Source: Plantago ovata
Taxonomy: Eukaryota > Streptophyta > Magnoliopsida > Lamiales > Plantaginaceae
Reading direction: 5' to 3'
Length of the DNA stretch: 64,000 bases
Assembly: GCA_028274465.1 (NCBI GenBank)
Contig: CM051455.1
Coordinates: forward strand, 76,494,489-76,558,488
The notes under the pieces were generated by a model. The model did not search any database. It had not been told where the DNA came from and worked only from the letters and a program-made list of their open reading frames with translations. Of the stretch, positions 44,849-56,700 are shown piece after piece (positions within the stretch are counted from its first letter, which is position 1; the number at the start of each line of letters is the position of its first letter). The position numbers and the translations under genes are program-made.

Positions 44849-47242
44849 ATGTCTTTAGGAGATGCTCCCTCGCTGAAGCTGGAAAATTACGAGAAATGGC
44901 GAAACAACATGATGCTACATCTTGAGGCCATTAGTGATGAGATGGTAACCGTCATTAATGATGGACCTATCAAGATCACTAAGGTTGAAAGGAGTTTCCC
45001 TCACAAGACCACTGAAGCTGGAAAGGATACTATTCTAGGCGAACCATCAGATACGGTTGTGCCAAAACCAAGAGAGGAATGGACTTCTGACGAAGCTAAG
45101 AGGTTCCGTCTTGATGGCCAAGCAAGAAACATCATCATTCGATCAACTCCGGATACCATACAGTGCAAACTGTGGGGTGCTAAGACTACAAAGGAAGCTT
45201 GGAAAATGGTTCAAGATCTTTGTGCTGGATCTGACAAAACCAAGGAAAACAAACTTCAAGTACTTAAATTAAAGTTTCAAAACTTTAAGCAAGGTACAAA
45301 CGAGTCACTAGAAGACTTGGATTTCAGATTCACAACTCTTGTTAGTGAAATGGCAGCCTTGGGTCTTGGAAACCTTTACTCAGATTCTGAGAAAGTGAAA
45401 ACTATTATCAGAAGTCTGAATGAAGAATGGATCCACACTCAGAATTTCTATTATAATCAAGGAATGCCAGACATTACACCAACAGAGTTGTTCTCTCATC
45501 TTGCTACTGTCAACTATGAGACAAAGCAAAGAGAAAATGTATTTGCTGAAAAATCACAAAACATTGCTCTTGCTGCAAAGCCATCATCTTCTGAAAAGAA
45601 GAATGAAAAAGAACCTACTGATGAATACTCTTTGGTTGTCAAAAACATGAAGAAATTCATCAGCAAGGAACTTGAAAGGCGAAAAGCAAAAGAGAAGCTG
45701 AAAAAGCATCTTGGTAACAACTACCATAAGTACAAGAATGAGACTAGCTCGCTGAACAAGCAAGCTCAGCAAGCTAGTTCATCAGAAGAACCAGCAGTTG
45801 GAAATGATCTATGCTTTTACTACAAAAAGCCTGGACACTTCAAAGCTAATGGCCCTTTGCTGAAAAGAAGAAGAAGTTCAAAAGAGCTTTTATTGCTGAA
45901 GAAAAGAAGAAGCTTCAAGCAAAAATCGATGCATTGTGTATTGATACTAGCTCCGAAGACAGTGAGGATGAAAGTTCAGACACCGACGATGAAGAAGACA
46001 TTCTAGACGTGGAGATTGGCAAAGAAGTTTGTGGAATAGCTATAGAACCTTATCCAGATGTGTCAAACTACGAATTCTTCCTCATGGCCGGTCAGGTAAA
46101 CAACCGTACCTCTGACTCAGACTCAGAAAGTGAAGACGAGATTGACCTTGACAAGATTCAAGGTGAAATCGAAAGATTTGAGAAAACTCTGAGCAGACAG
46201 CAAGAGAAACTACAAATTGCTGAAACTCTGACCAAGCAAACTACTGAAAAGTACGCCCTGCTAAAGAAAGAGACAGGAGAAAAGGATGCTGAAATAAGGC
46301 GTCTTAAGAAGTTGATTGCTGAAGCTACAGAGAAGAATTCTCAAATGGCATTAGAATTGGAAGAATATCAGTCATCAATTCTAAAGTTACTTGCTGAAAT
46401 CCAAGAGATGAAAATCAATTGCAAATCTTATGTGGACGCAAGTAATACGCTGACTGAACTAAACTCTTATTTGAGAGATCCATCTCAGAAAGAAGGTTTA
46501 GGCGCAATGTATGAAGGTGATGACGTAGAAATCTTGAGTAAAGAGAAATCACCTATCTCCTTTGTACGTGCTACTGATAGTGGTCTACCAGAAATCTATC
46601 AGTTTGGTCAATCTAAGGTTGCTGAAACAAGCAATCAAGTACCTATGACCATAAAGCCCGCTGTTGCTACTCAAAGTAACAAGACTTTAAAAGGAAAACA
46701 GGTTGCTGAGAAGCAAACTGGAAAGAAAAAGGATGTTGTGAAGCATCCCACCAAACAAGTTGCTGAAAAGCAAGTTGTTACGACTAAAGGCAAGATTACT
46801 AAAAGTAATCGGAAGTCCTTTGCTGACAAACTTGAATCAAGTAAGGTTGCTGACGCAAAGCTCAGCATTCTCCGAAAAGTGGACTCGGTTTCAAAACCAA
46901 GCAAAGTCAACTCTTTCATGAGTATAAGCAAAGTCAGCAAAGATACTTCAAAGAGATGAAGAAAATCAAGCCTAAGAGTTCTGAAAAGAGTCTTAATGCT
47001 AGGGCTAGAAGGAACCTTGCTAGAAAAGAACTTACTGAAAAGTATGGTCAGCAAAAAGGTCAACCGAGCAAGACACCCCATCAGAAAGTGGATTTGACCA
47101 GCACGAGTCAAAAGTCTTTCAGCTCAAAACTTCCTAGTTCTCAGCAAGTAGAAAACAAGTCAAAGTTGAAAAACTTAAGACTTGGGTTTCCACTGGACGC
47201 ATTCTTGAACATGTTAATGGACATCCATTATTGGATAATTAA
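44849..47242 (+). pseudogene. gag: SIRE copy 3 gag, zinc knuckle lost
   Basis: From the ATG at 44849 a 385-codon frame covers the N-terminal Gag. The knuckle reads CFYYKKPGHFKANG: the second and fourth ligands (Cys) are Tyr and Gly, so zinc binding should be lost. A short deletion at about 45862 then shifts the frame. A second frame (45934-46959) holds the acidic region and coiled coil. An indel near 47140 shifts the tail. The gag stop is TAA at 47240-47242. Confidence 0.8.
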
Positions 47243-48279
47243 CTTGTTTGCTCTTGATTGTGCAGACTTCAGCCACGGAGACAAACGATGCAATCTGGCA
47301 CTTTGATAGTGGTTGTGGAAAGCACATGACGGGCAACAAGAATAACCTTATAAACTATAGACGGTGGTCTAAAGGTCCAACAATAAGGTTTGCTGGTGGA
47401 GGCTCCGGTTCTACAAAAGGCTATGGTGACGTGAAGTTAGGATGCATAACCATTACTCGAGTTCTTTATGTCAAAAATCTTAAGTTTAACCTTTTCAGCA
47501 TGAGTCAGTTTGCTGACAAAGGATACTTCATCAAAATCAAAAGTTATGAATGTAAACTTATAGATTTCGAGACTAAAAAGGTAATAATGATGCAAGAAGA
47601 TCAGGAGGCTTGTACACCGTTGATTGGTCTTCAGCAATTGTCGAGAAATGCCTTTTCTCGGATCATGATTGCCTTGCTGAAAAGCATGGTTATGGCATAA
47701 ACGAACAAGTCATCTAAACTTCAAGACGCTGAATAAGCTGTCTAAAAAGGCACTTGTAGTTGGATTACCTAGGGTTACTTTTAAGAAGGATGGTGTTTGC
47801 AATGCATGTCAGCAAGGCCAAATCTTCTTTCAAGAACAAGGCAGTACTGTCAACTACAAAACCTTTACAACTCTTGCACATGGACTTGTTTGAATCTTCT
47901 TCAACAAGCTATGCTGGTAAGAAGTATGGTCTAGTCGTGGTAGATGACTATTCAAGATTCACTTGGGTAGTATTCATCAAGCACAAATCTGAAACCAAGA
48001 CTGAAATACCTAACTTGCTGAATAAGCTTGAAGTCATGAAAAATGACAAGGTAAAGTCATAAGGACAGACCATGGTACTGAGTTTGTAAACGTACATAAC
48101 TGAATATTGTACCTCAAAAGGTATACAACATCAGTTATCCTCAGTAAGAACACCCACAGCAAACGGTGTTGCTGAACGGAAGAATCGTACCCTGAAAGAA
48201 GCCGCAAGAACAATGCTTGCTGACACTGAATAAGTGAGGCTTATTGGGTTGAAGCGATAATACCGCCTGTTATACTCAA

Positions 48280-50396
48280 ACAGATGTTTGATTACTAAGG
48301 AATACAACAAAACTCCTTATGAATTGTTTGTTGGAAGACCTCCTAACATCACTCATCTAAGAGTATTTGGTTGCAAGTGTTTCGTTCTTAACAATGGTAG
48401 AGAATACCTAAGAACATTTCAACCAAAGGCAGACGAAGCGATATTTCTCGGCTACTCCTTGCATAGTAAAGCTTATAGAGTTTACAACAAAAGGCACAAA
48501 GATTGAAGAATCAGTGCATGTTGTATTCTACGAAAAGTCACAAGGAGTGCCTGCTAAAGAAATATCAGAATGTATGAAAAAGCTAATCATACATGAGCAA
48601 AGACTGAATCTGATGCTAGGCAAATCAAGTCAATTGAACTAAATGATGATTCTGACAATGACTCTCCTCCCCCTAGTCATGACAAGATAATATAGTTCCG
48701 ACAAAGAATTTCCAGCAAAAGACGCGTTGCTCCGAAAGTTGCTGAAATTACGCAACTCCAGTGCCTGCTGATGAACTACCTCATCGGCAATGCTGAACAA
48801 GCATTGCTGATGAAAAATCTCAGCAGAGACACAAATTCCCAGTAGTACTGAACAAGTACATACTGAAGAGTCACATGCTGATGAGCAAACATATCCTGAT
48901 CCAACAAACAGAAAACCTGTTAATAAATGGATTAGAGATCATCCCTCTACGGATATGATTGGCGATATTAATAAACGCCAAGTGACTAGATCCAAAGCTA
49001 TACTCATGGACTTGCTGAAGAAGCAATTGTCGTAGAAGTAGAATCATTGTTCTCTTGCTTTGTTTCAGAAATTGAACCTAAAACATAGAAGAAGCTTTAA
49101 AGCATTCTGAATGGATAAAGGCAATGCAAGAAGAACTGGATCAATTTGAAAAAACAAAGTCTGGAAACTTGTGCCACTTGCTGAAGACAAGAAAGCTATT
49201 GGTACAAAGTGGTGTTCAGAAACAAGCTGAGCGAGTCTGGTGAAGTAACAAGAAATAAAGCACGTTTAGTTGCTCAAGGTTACTGTCAGACTGAAGGATT
49301 GGACTATGATGAGTCTTATGCACCAGTTGCAAGATTGGATGGCAATTAGGCTTTTCTTGGCCTTTGCTGCTCACAATGACTTCATTGTTTACCAAATGGA
49401 TGTTAAAAGTGCATTCTTGAATGGTGAACTTGCTGAAGAAGTCTACCTAGAACAACCCCCTGGCTTTGAACTTCCCTCAGAAACAAGATGGTATACAAGC
49501 TTCAGAAAGCTGTATATGGTCTAAAGCAAGCACCAAGAGCATGGTATGATACCTTGGCTAAGTTCTTGCTGGAAAATGGTTTCAAGAAAGGTGAAGTTGA
49601 CAAAACCTTATTTACCATGAACCATGATGGTAAAATACTCTTAGTTCAAATTTATGTGGGACATAATTTTTTGGATCTAAGGACAAGCAACTTTGTGATG
49701 ATTTTGCCAAACTCATGACAAACAGTTGAAATGAGTAGGATGGGAAATTGAATTATTTCCTAGGATTGCAAGTCAAGCACTCAAAGATGGAATATTCATA
49801 AATCAAGCAAAGTATGCGAAAGAAATGCTCATAAAGTTTAGGATCAAAGAGGATGAGAAACCTGAAAAGATCCCTATGAGTGTTGGTACCAAATTGGGCT
49901 ATACTAAAGAGGACAAAAGTGTTGAAGAACACAAGTATAGGAAGCTCATTGGTCCTTGTTGTATTTAACAGCAAGTAGACCTGACATTCAATATGCTGTT
50001 TGTGTGTGTGCAAGATTCCAATCTGATCCAAGAGAATCACACTACAAAAAGGCAATCAAGATACTGAAATATGTTAAAGGTACAGTCAATGTTGGATTAT
50101 GGTATCCTAAAGATTCTGGACTTGAATTGGTTGGTTATTCTGATGCTGATCATGGGGATCAACTCTTGATAGAAAAAGTACCTCTGGAACTTGTCAGTTT
50201 TGGGTACTAGATTAATATCAGGGTCAGCAAGAAGCAAACTGTGTTGCCAATTCATCACTGAATCTGAATACATTGCAGTGGTTGTTGCACAGCTCAAATC
50301 CTATGGATTCAGCAACAATAAGAGATTATGTATTTCTGCAAAGAAAACACCATCTTTTGTGATAATACAAGTGCTATTGCAATCACGCCAAAATCC
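48280..50396 (+). other. Low-quality contig end duplicating 50497-52637
   Basis: The segment repeats the sequence after the gap but with many single-base losses, often in short runs, for example GTGGTGTTC for GTGGGTGTTC and TCAGGGTCAGC for TCATGGTTCAGC. Such dense indels are expected from uncorrected long reads at a contig end. It should not be counted as real second copies of RT and integrase. Confidence 0.85.
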
Positions 50397-50496
50397 NNNN
50401 NNNNNNNNNNNNNNNNNNNNNNNNNNNNNNNNNNNNNNNNNNNNNNNNNNNNNNNNNNNNNNNNNNNNNNNNNNNNNNNNNNNNNNNNNNNNNNNN
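50397..50496. other. Assembly gap of 100 N
   Basis: Exactly 100 unknown bases, the conventional placeholder for a gap of unknown size. The sequence after the gap restarts about 2.1 kb earlier in pol than the point where the sequence before the gap ends. Confidence 0.99.
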
Positions 50497-52849
50497 CAAA
50501 TGTTTGATTACTAAGGAATACAACAAAACTCCTTATGAATTGTTTGTTGGAAGACCTCCTAACATCACTCATCTAAGAGTATTTGGTTGCAAGTGTTTCG
50601 TTCTTAACAATGGTAGAGAATACCTAAGAACATTTCAACCAAAGGCAGACGAAGCGATATTTCTTGGCTACTCCTTGCATAGTAAAGCTTAAGAGTTTAC
50701 AACAAAAAGGCACAAAAGATTGAAGAATCAGTGCATGTTGTATTCTACGAAAAGTCACAAGGAGTGCCTGCTGAAGAAGAAATATCAGAATGTATGAAAA
50801 AGCTAATCATACATGAGCAAAGAACTGAATCTGATGCTAGGCAAATCAAGTCAATGAACTAAATGATGATTCTGACAATGACTTCCTCCCCCTAGTCATG
50901 ACAAGATAAATATAGTTCACGACAAAGAATTTCCAGCAAAAGACGCGGTTGCTCCGGAAGTTGCTGAAATGACGCAAACTCCAGTGCCTGCTGATGAGTT
51001 ACCTCAATCGAGCAATGCTGAACAAGCAGTTGCTGATGAACAAACCTCAGCAGAGACACAAATTCCCAATAGTACTGAACAAGTACATACTGAAGAGTCA
51101 CATGCTGATAAGCAAACATATCCTGATCCAACAAACAGAAAACCTGTTAATAAATGGACTAGAGATCATCCCTCTACGGATATGATTGGCGATATAAATA
51201 AACGCCAAGTGACTAGATCCAAAGCTACTCATGGACTTGCTGAAGAAGAAATTGTCGTAGAAGTAGAATCATTGTTCTCTTGCTTTGTTTCAGAAATTGA
51301 ACCTAAAACAGTAGAAGAAGCTTTAAAGCATTCTGAATGGATAAAGGCAATGCAAGAAGAACTGGATCAATTTGAAAGAAACAAAGTCTGGAAACTTGTG
51401 CCACTTGCTGAAGACAAGAAAGCTATTGGTACTAAGTGGGTGTTCAGAAACAAGCTGAGCGAGTCTGGTGAAGTAACAAGAAATAAAGCACGTTTAGTTG
51501 CTCAACGTTACTGTCAGATTGAAGGATTGGACTATGATGAGTCTTATGCACCAGTTGCAAGATTGGATGCAATTAGGCTCTTCTTGGCCTTTGCTGCTCA
51601 CAATGACTTCATCGTTTACCAAATGGATGTTAAAAGTGCATTCTTGAATGGTGAACTTGCTTAAGAAGTCTACCTAGAACAACCCCCTGGCTTTGAACTT
51701 CCCTCAGAAATCAAGATGGTATACAAGCTTCAGAAAGCTGTATATGGTCTAAAGCAAGCACCAAGAGCTTGGTATGATACCTTGGCTAAATTCTTGCTTG
51801 AAAATGGTTTCAAGAAAGGTGAAGTTGACAAAACCTTATTTACCATGAACCATGATGGTAAAATTCTCTTAGTTCAAATTTATGTGGATGACATAATTTT
51901 TGGATCTAAGGACAAGCAACTTTGTGATGATTTTGCCAAACTGATGACAAATAAGTTTGAAATGAGTATGATGGGAGAATTGAATTATTTACTAGGATTG
52001 CAAGTCAAGCAACTCACAGATGGAATATTCATAAATCAAGCAAAGTATGCGAAAGAAATGCTCATAAAGTTTAGGATCAAAGAGGATGAGAAACCTGAAA
52101 AGATCCCTATGAGTGTTGGTACCAAATTGGGCCATACTAAAGAGGACAAAAGTGTTGAAGAACACAAGTATAGGAAGCTCATTGGTTCCTTGTTGTATCT
52201 AACAGCAAGTAGACCTGACATTCAGTATGCTGTTTGTGTGTGTGCAAGATTCCAATCTGATCCAAGAGAATCACACTACAAAAAGGCAATCAAGATACTG
52301 AAATATGTTAAAGGTACAGTCAATGTTGGATTATGGTATCCTAAAGATTATGGACTTGAATTGGTTGGTTATTCTGATGCTGACCATGGAGGATCAACTC
52401 TTGATAGAAAAAGTACCTCTGGAACTTGTTAGTTTTTGGGTACTAGATTAATATCATGGTTCAGCAAGAAGCAAACCTGTGTTGCCAATTCATCTACTGA
52501 ATCTGAATACATTGCAGCTGGTTGTTGCACAGCTCAAATCCTATGGATTCAGCAACAATTAAGAGATTATGGTATTTCTGCAAAGAAAACACCAATCTTT
52601 TGTGATAATACAAGTGCTATTGCAATCACGCAAAATCCTAAGTTTCACTCAAGGACTAAGCACATTGTATTAGACATCATTTCATTAGAGATCATGTAGA
52701 AAAAGGAGATATTGAGGTTGTGAAAGTAGGCACTGATGATCAGCTTGCTGACATCTTTACAAAGCCCCTACCAGATAATAGGTTCGCATTGCTAAGGTAT
52801 AACCTTGGATTGATTGAATTACCTCAATAAAGGATACACTTGGCAAAAT

Positions 52850-53206
52850 GCTGAAACAGGTATTCAGCAAGCCAAAGTATTCTTACTTAAAAGTTCCATC
52901 TATTAATTTCTCCTAAGAAATGATATGTCACTATATGTTTGATGAAACAGGCATTCAGCAAGTAATTCCTTCAAAACGGGTATTTGTTAGGAAACTTGAT
53001 CACTTGCTGAGACAGGCACTCAATAAGAGAAAGAGCTTAAGGATTGCTGAAACAGGCATTCAGACAATCAAAGATACTGAAACAGGTATTCAAGTATCAA
53101 GGGAATATTCTGAGACGGGGACTCAGAAAAATAGCTAAACTCATATCTCAGATTTTACCAAAGGATATCTCAAGTACAAAAGTATTGACTGATACGGGAA
53201 CTCAGA
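52850..53206 (+). other. Array of small stem-loops, SIRE copy 3
   Basis: Seven units lie at about 52850-52868, 52942-52958, 53004-53026, 53044-53063, 53075-53093, 53108-53128 and 53188-53205. Examples are CTGAAACAGGTATTCAG, CTGAAACAGGCATTCAG and CTGAGACGGGGACTCAG. Place and order match copy 1. Confidence 0.7.
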
Positions 53207-53299
53207 AATATCTTTTAAACTTAAGAAAATACGAGATATCTGAGTAAGGGGGAACTTTCAGCAAGTATCTAGGTTGATAATTCAAACTCACTGAAAAGA

Positions 53300-53739
53300 T
53301 TCTTGTCTATTTCAGCAAGCAATCTAATCCCTTAAAACTCGGTAAAATCATTTTGTGACGTTAATTGGGCACAGATAAACTCGTAATAATCATGACATGA
53401 AATTCAATCGTGGCCATTGATTAAAAGGAGTTACTAATCTAACGGTTAATAAAACAAAGAGAGAGAGTGCTCTGACGATTTCAAGTTAGTGGGCCACTAC
53501 GCATTTAATGCAAAGGCTCCACTAACTCCAGTGTTTCTCTGTTTTACCCTTGCTGAGAGCTCAAATCGATTGAGTTTCTCACACACCAGAGACACTATAT
53601 AAAGAAGGAGTTAGAGAAATGACAAAATTCTTTAACTCACATTTCCCTTCTCTGCAAATGTTAGCCTGAATCTACTGTACCTCCGGTCAAAAAGCAAACT
53701 ATCTCTTTTCGTACACATTTTCGTTGCTCTATATAAGAA
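53300..53739 (+). promoter_or_regulatory. Internal promoter candidate for the third ORF, SIRE copy 3
   Basis: TATATAAAG at 53596-53604 lies about 140 nt before the ATG at 53740. GCATTTAATGCAAAG (53501-53515) lies about 95 nt upstream of the TATA box, next to GTGGGCCACTA. The leader between TATA and ATG (CTTTAACTCACATTTCC) is strongly conserved among copies. Confidence 0.55.
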
Positions 53740-56700
53740 ATGGCTCCCAAGACACAGTCATCTAAGTCCTCAAAGTCATCAAAGGTTGACAGTGCTGAAA
53801 CACGCACTGCTCCAGTGACTACTCCGGCTACAAACACAACGAATGTTGTGTTGAAAAACAACCGAATCTCAGAAAAACCTATGCCTTCGTCATATCTTGA
53901 CACTGCAAAGTGTGAGATGTTGATGCAATTGGGAGGTTTTGCTAAGGAAAAGTACATTAGGTACTTTTATGAACAAGAACTTGATGAAGAGAATGAAGAG
54001 GCGCTTGAACTTATCAAGCAGCAAGGCCTCATGAACTTTATATATGCTCGCACTAAGCAGGTGAGCATGATAGATACTATGGAATTCTACAATAATGCAG
54101 AAATCCAGTCCCTTACTGATAGCAAAGGAGTCACTGAAAAAGTGATCTTTACTACAGTTCAGAACACGCAAATCGTCCTGAAATGGACTGATTTAGCGGA
54201 GATATTTCAGATTCCAACCACTGGAACTGAAGATGACGTCACTACCACTGACGAAGAAATTGAAGCTCTCTACAGTGACGTCAGAAATGAGAAAATGAAG
54301 AAAGGCGAGATTGCTCCCGTGACTTGGACAAAGCACGTTAAGAGAAATTGACCAAGTAGGCCTGAGAAGATGGCCATTGCTGATGCATATCAATGAAAAT
54401 AAAATGGAACTTAACTGGGCTAAGTACATTTTCAACAGGCTTGTTGATTGTGTTACTAAGTTTATGGTAAAGGTAGAAGACAACAAGGTCTCACCTTCCT
54501 TTCAGTTATGTATGGAATCAAGATGTGCTACATCCTTGAACATTTCAGGATTCAGCTCAGAAACCCATTGCCAATCAAGAAATCTGTGTGCAATGTGGGA
54601 AGATCATTCTACAAGCAGAATGTACCTAAGACTGCTGGCAAGAAACTTGAAAAATCTAAAAAGACAACAACTGCAAATGTTGTCAGCACAAGTCAGCAAG
54701 AAAGGTATACAACAGCTGCATATGTTACCACTCAGCAACTTAGAGATGAAACTGCTGTTGGTGGTGGTAACACAAATGAAACTGCTGTAGAAAATTAACA
54801 AGGTACATGTACAAGAGCCGTTGCTGAAAATGCAACTATAGATGCCTCTGGGAAACCAGAGAAATCTAACAAGAAAAAGAGGAAAGCTGATGATGACACT
54901 CAGACTGCAGCGTCATCAGCAAACCCCGTACCTAAGAGGAAACAAACCAGCAACACAAGGAAGAAAACACTGGCTCGCAAGTCAGTTCCTGTTGTCCAAG
55001 ACCTCTCAGACAATTCCCAGACAAATGCTGAAACGCATTTGCCAGTAGATGTTGCTGAGGTGATTACTGAAACCTATGCCAGCAATGTTGAAGTGTTTGC
55101 GGAAGCCTTCAACAATCAACTTAACGTTGATACTTCTACTGTGAATAGACCACAAGGCAGTGGAAATGAAATTCCTGCCCAAGTCCCAGATATCTACATT
55201 GTAGATAATTTAGATGATCCAACTTTGGAACAAGCAAGTGATATTGCTGTTGATCTGCAAAAAGCTGTACTTGCTGATGCTGCTGAAAAGATTGTTGCTG
55301 AACAAGCAACTCATCAAGTTGCTGAAGCCCCGCTTGTTGAAGGACCAGTTGCTGAGACAGCAATGGTTCCAGCTCCAGAAGTTGCTGAAACACAAGAAGC
55401 ACTATTCAACGACGCATCTCGTGATGCTGAGAATACTGGCCCAAGTTCACCCAAGACATCAATCGACAAAGTCCAGCTTGTACTGGAAGAAATAAGCAAA
55501 CAAATGGAGTTGGAGATTGAAGAATCATCCAACAAATCAATTGGTATCTTCATGACAAGCAGTGAGCTCAAGGGTCAAGATGCTTCTGCTCAACTTGTCA
55601 TTTCAGAGACAAGGGAGATTGCTGAAACCGCGCAGCTTTCTCAAACAGAGCAAAACCAGAAGTCTGCTGAAGAAACAGTCCAAGAAGCTGAAGAAACTGT
55701 TAATGCTGAAAGGACTGAGCCACAACCTGTCCTTCTTCAGCAGGTAGTTAATTCAACCATCAGTAAAACTTCAATTTCTGAAACTTACTCTTTTGCTAAT
55801 ATAATATTATCTCTACAGACTTCTCAAGATGCAAGTCAGATGGTTGCTGAAGCCTCTGCACCAGAACCAACACTCCCTGCTCAGCAGGTAGTTAATGTTT
55901 TTGGTAATAAAACTAAGTTTGACAGCTTAGTACTTGTGTCTAACTCTAATTTATTTCAGGATGAACAAATGGAGGATGCTACTCAAGCTCCTCATGGAAT
56001 GGAAATTGTACAACATGAGCTTGCTGACTCTCAGCAGGTAAATCATGTTTCAGATATGAACTCTAAAACAATTTTCCAAACCAATCCTGATCTAAATAAC
56101 ATTCTTTCTCAGGCTCAAAAGGAGACCACTGAAGTGGTACTTATCACTGAAGACAATCAAGCAAGTTCTGAGGAACTATACTTGAACTTCAAAAGGACCA
56201 CTTTGTCTCAAGTTGCTAAGTCCGTCAGCAACTGGCAAAGATATAGGCGAATGGACTTCTCTGATCTTCACCTTCATCTTTTAAATGAGAAAAAGAGATC
56301 GTCTCTGCTAAAGCTCGAAACATTTGTCCACTCCATCCTTCCTGAAGAAATGTCATATTCTCAGCAAATGAGCTCTAATCTGATTGCTCAAATCAGAGAG
56401 AATATGAATGCAAAATTCAAGTGTGCCTCTCCAGCTGAACAAGCTGTGATGCTCAAAGGTTCATTTGTACCTGTGGTGGCTGATCCCCACAAAATCAATG
56501 AGGAAGAGGAAGTGACAAGTGTTGCTTTGTATAAGCACGTTGAGCTAGTAATTCTGACTGATGATGATGAAGAAGAAGAAGACGAGAACATTCCCACTGA
56601 TCCAAGTGATGATGAAGGGAAAGATTCCAAGGACAAGAAAGACGATGATGATGACAATCAATGTCCAAGTCCTAATGCTGGTGGAATAAAGTTGACAGTT

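Larger units (their letters stand above)
47242..52830 (+). pseudogene. pol: SIRE copy 3 pol, interrupted by assembly gap
   Basis: Protease (WHFDSGCGKHMTG) is near 47300 and pre-integrase near 47700. Integrase is fragmented by many one-base losses at 48050-48300. The 50497-52830 part carries a good RT (YVDDIIFGS near 51885) and RNase H with a TAA at about 51662 (Glu codon elsewhere), a TAG at about 52430 (Gln elsewhere) and one-base loss near 52668. Sequence 48280-50396 repeats 50497-52637, so this pol appears partly twice. Ends at TAA 52828-52830 after IELPQ. Confidence 0.75.

Noticed and set aside
48280-52640. Tandem duplication of RT and integrase as a real feature of SIRE copy 3
   Set aside because: The two copies sit on either side of a 100-N gap and the left one is full of single-base indels; an unresolved contig overlap explains both.
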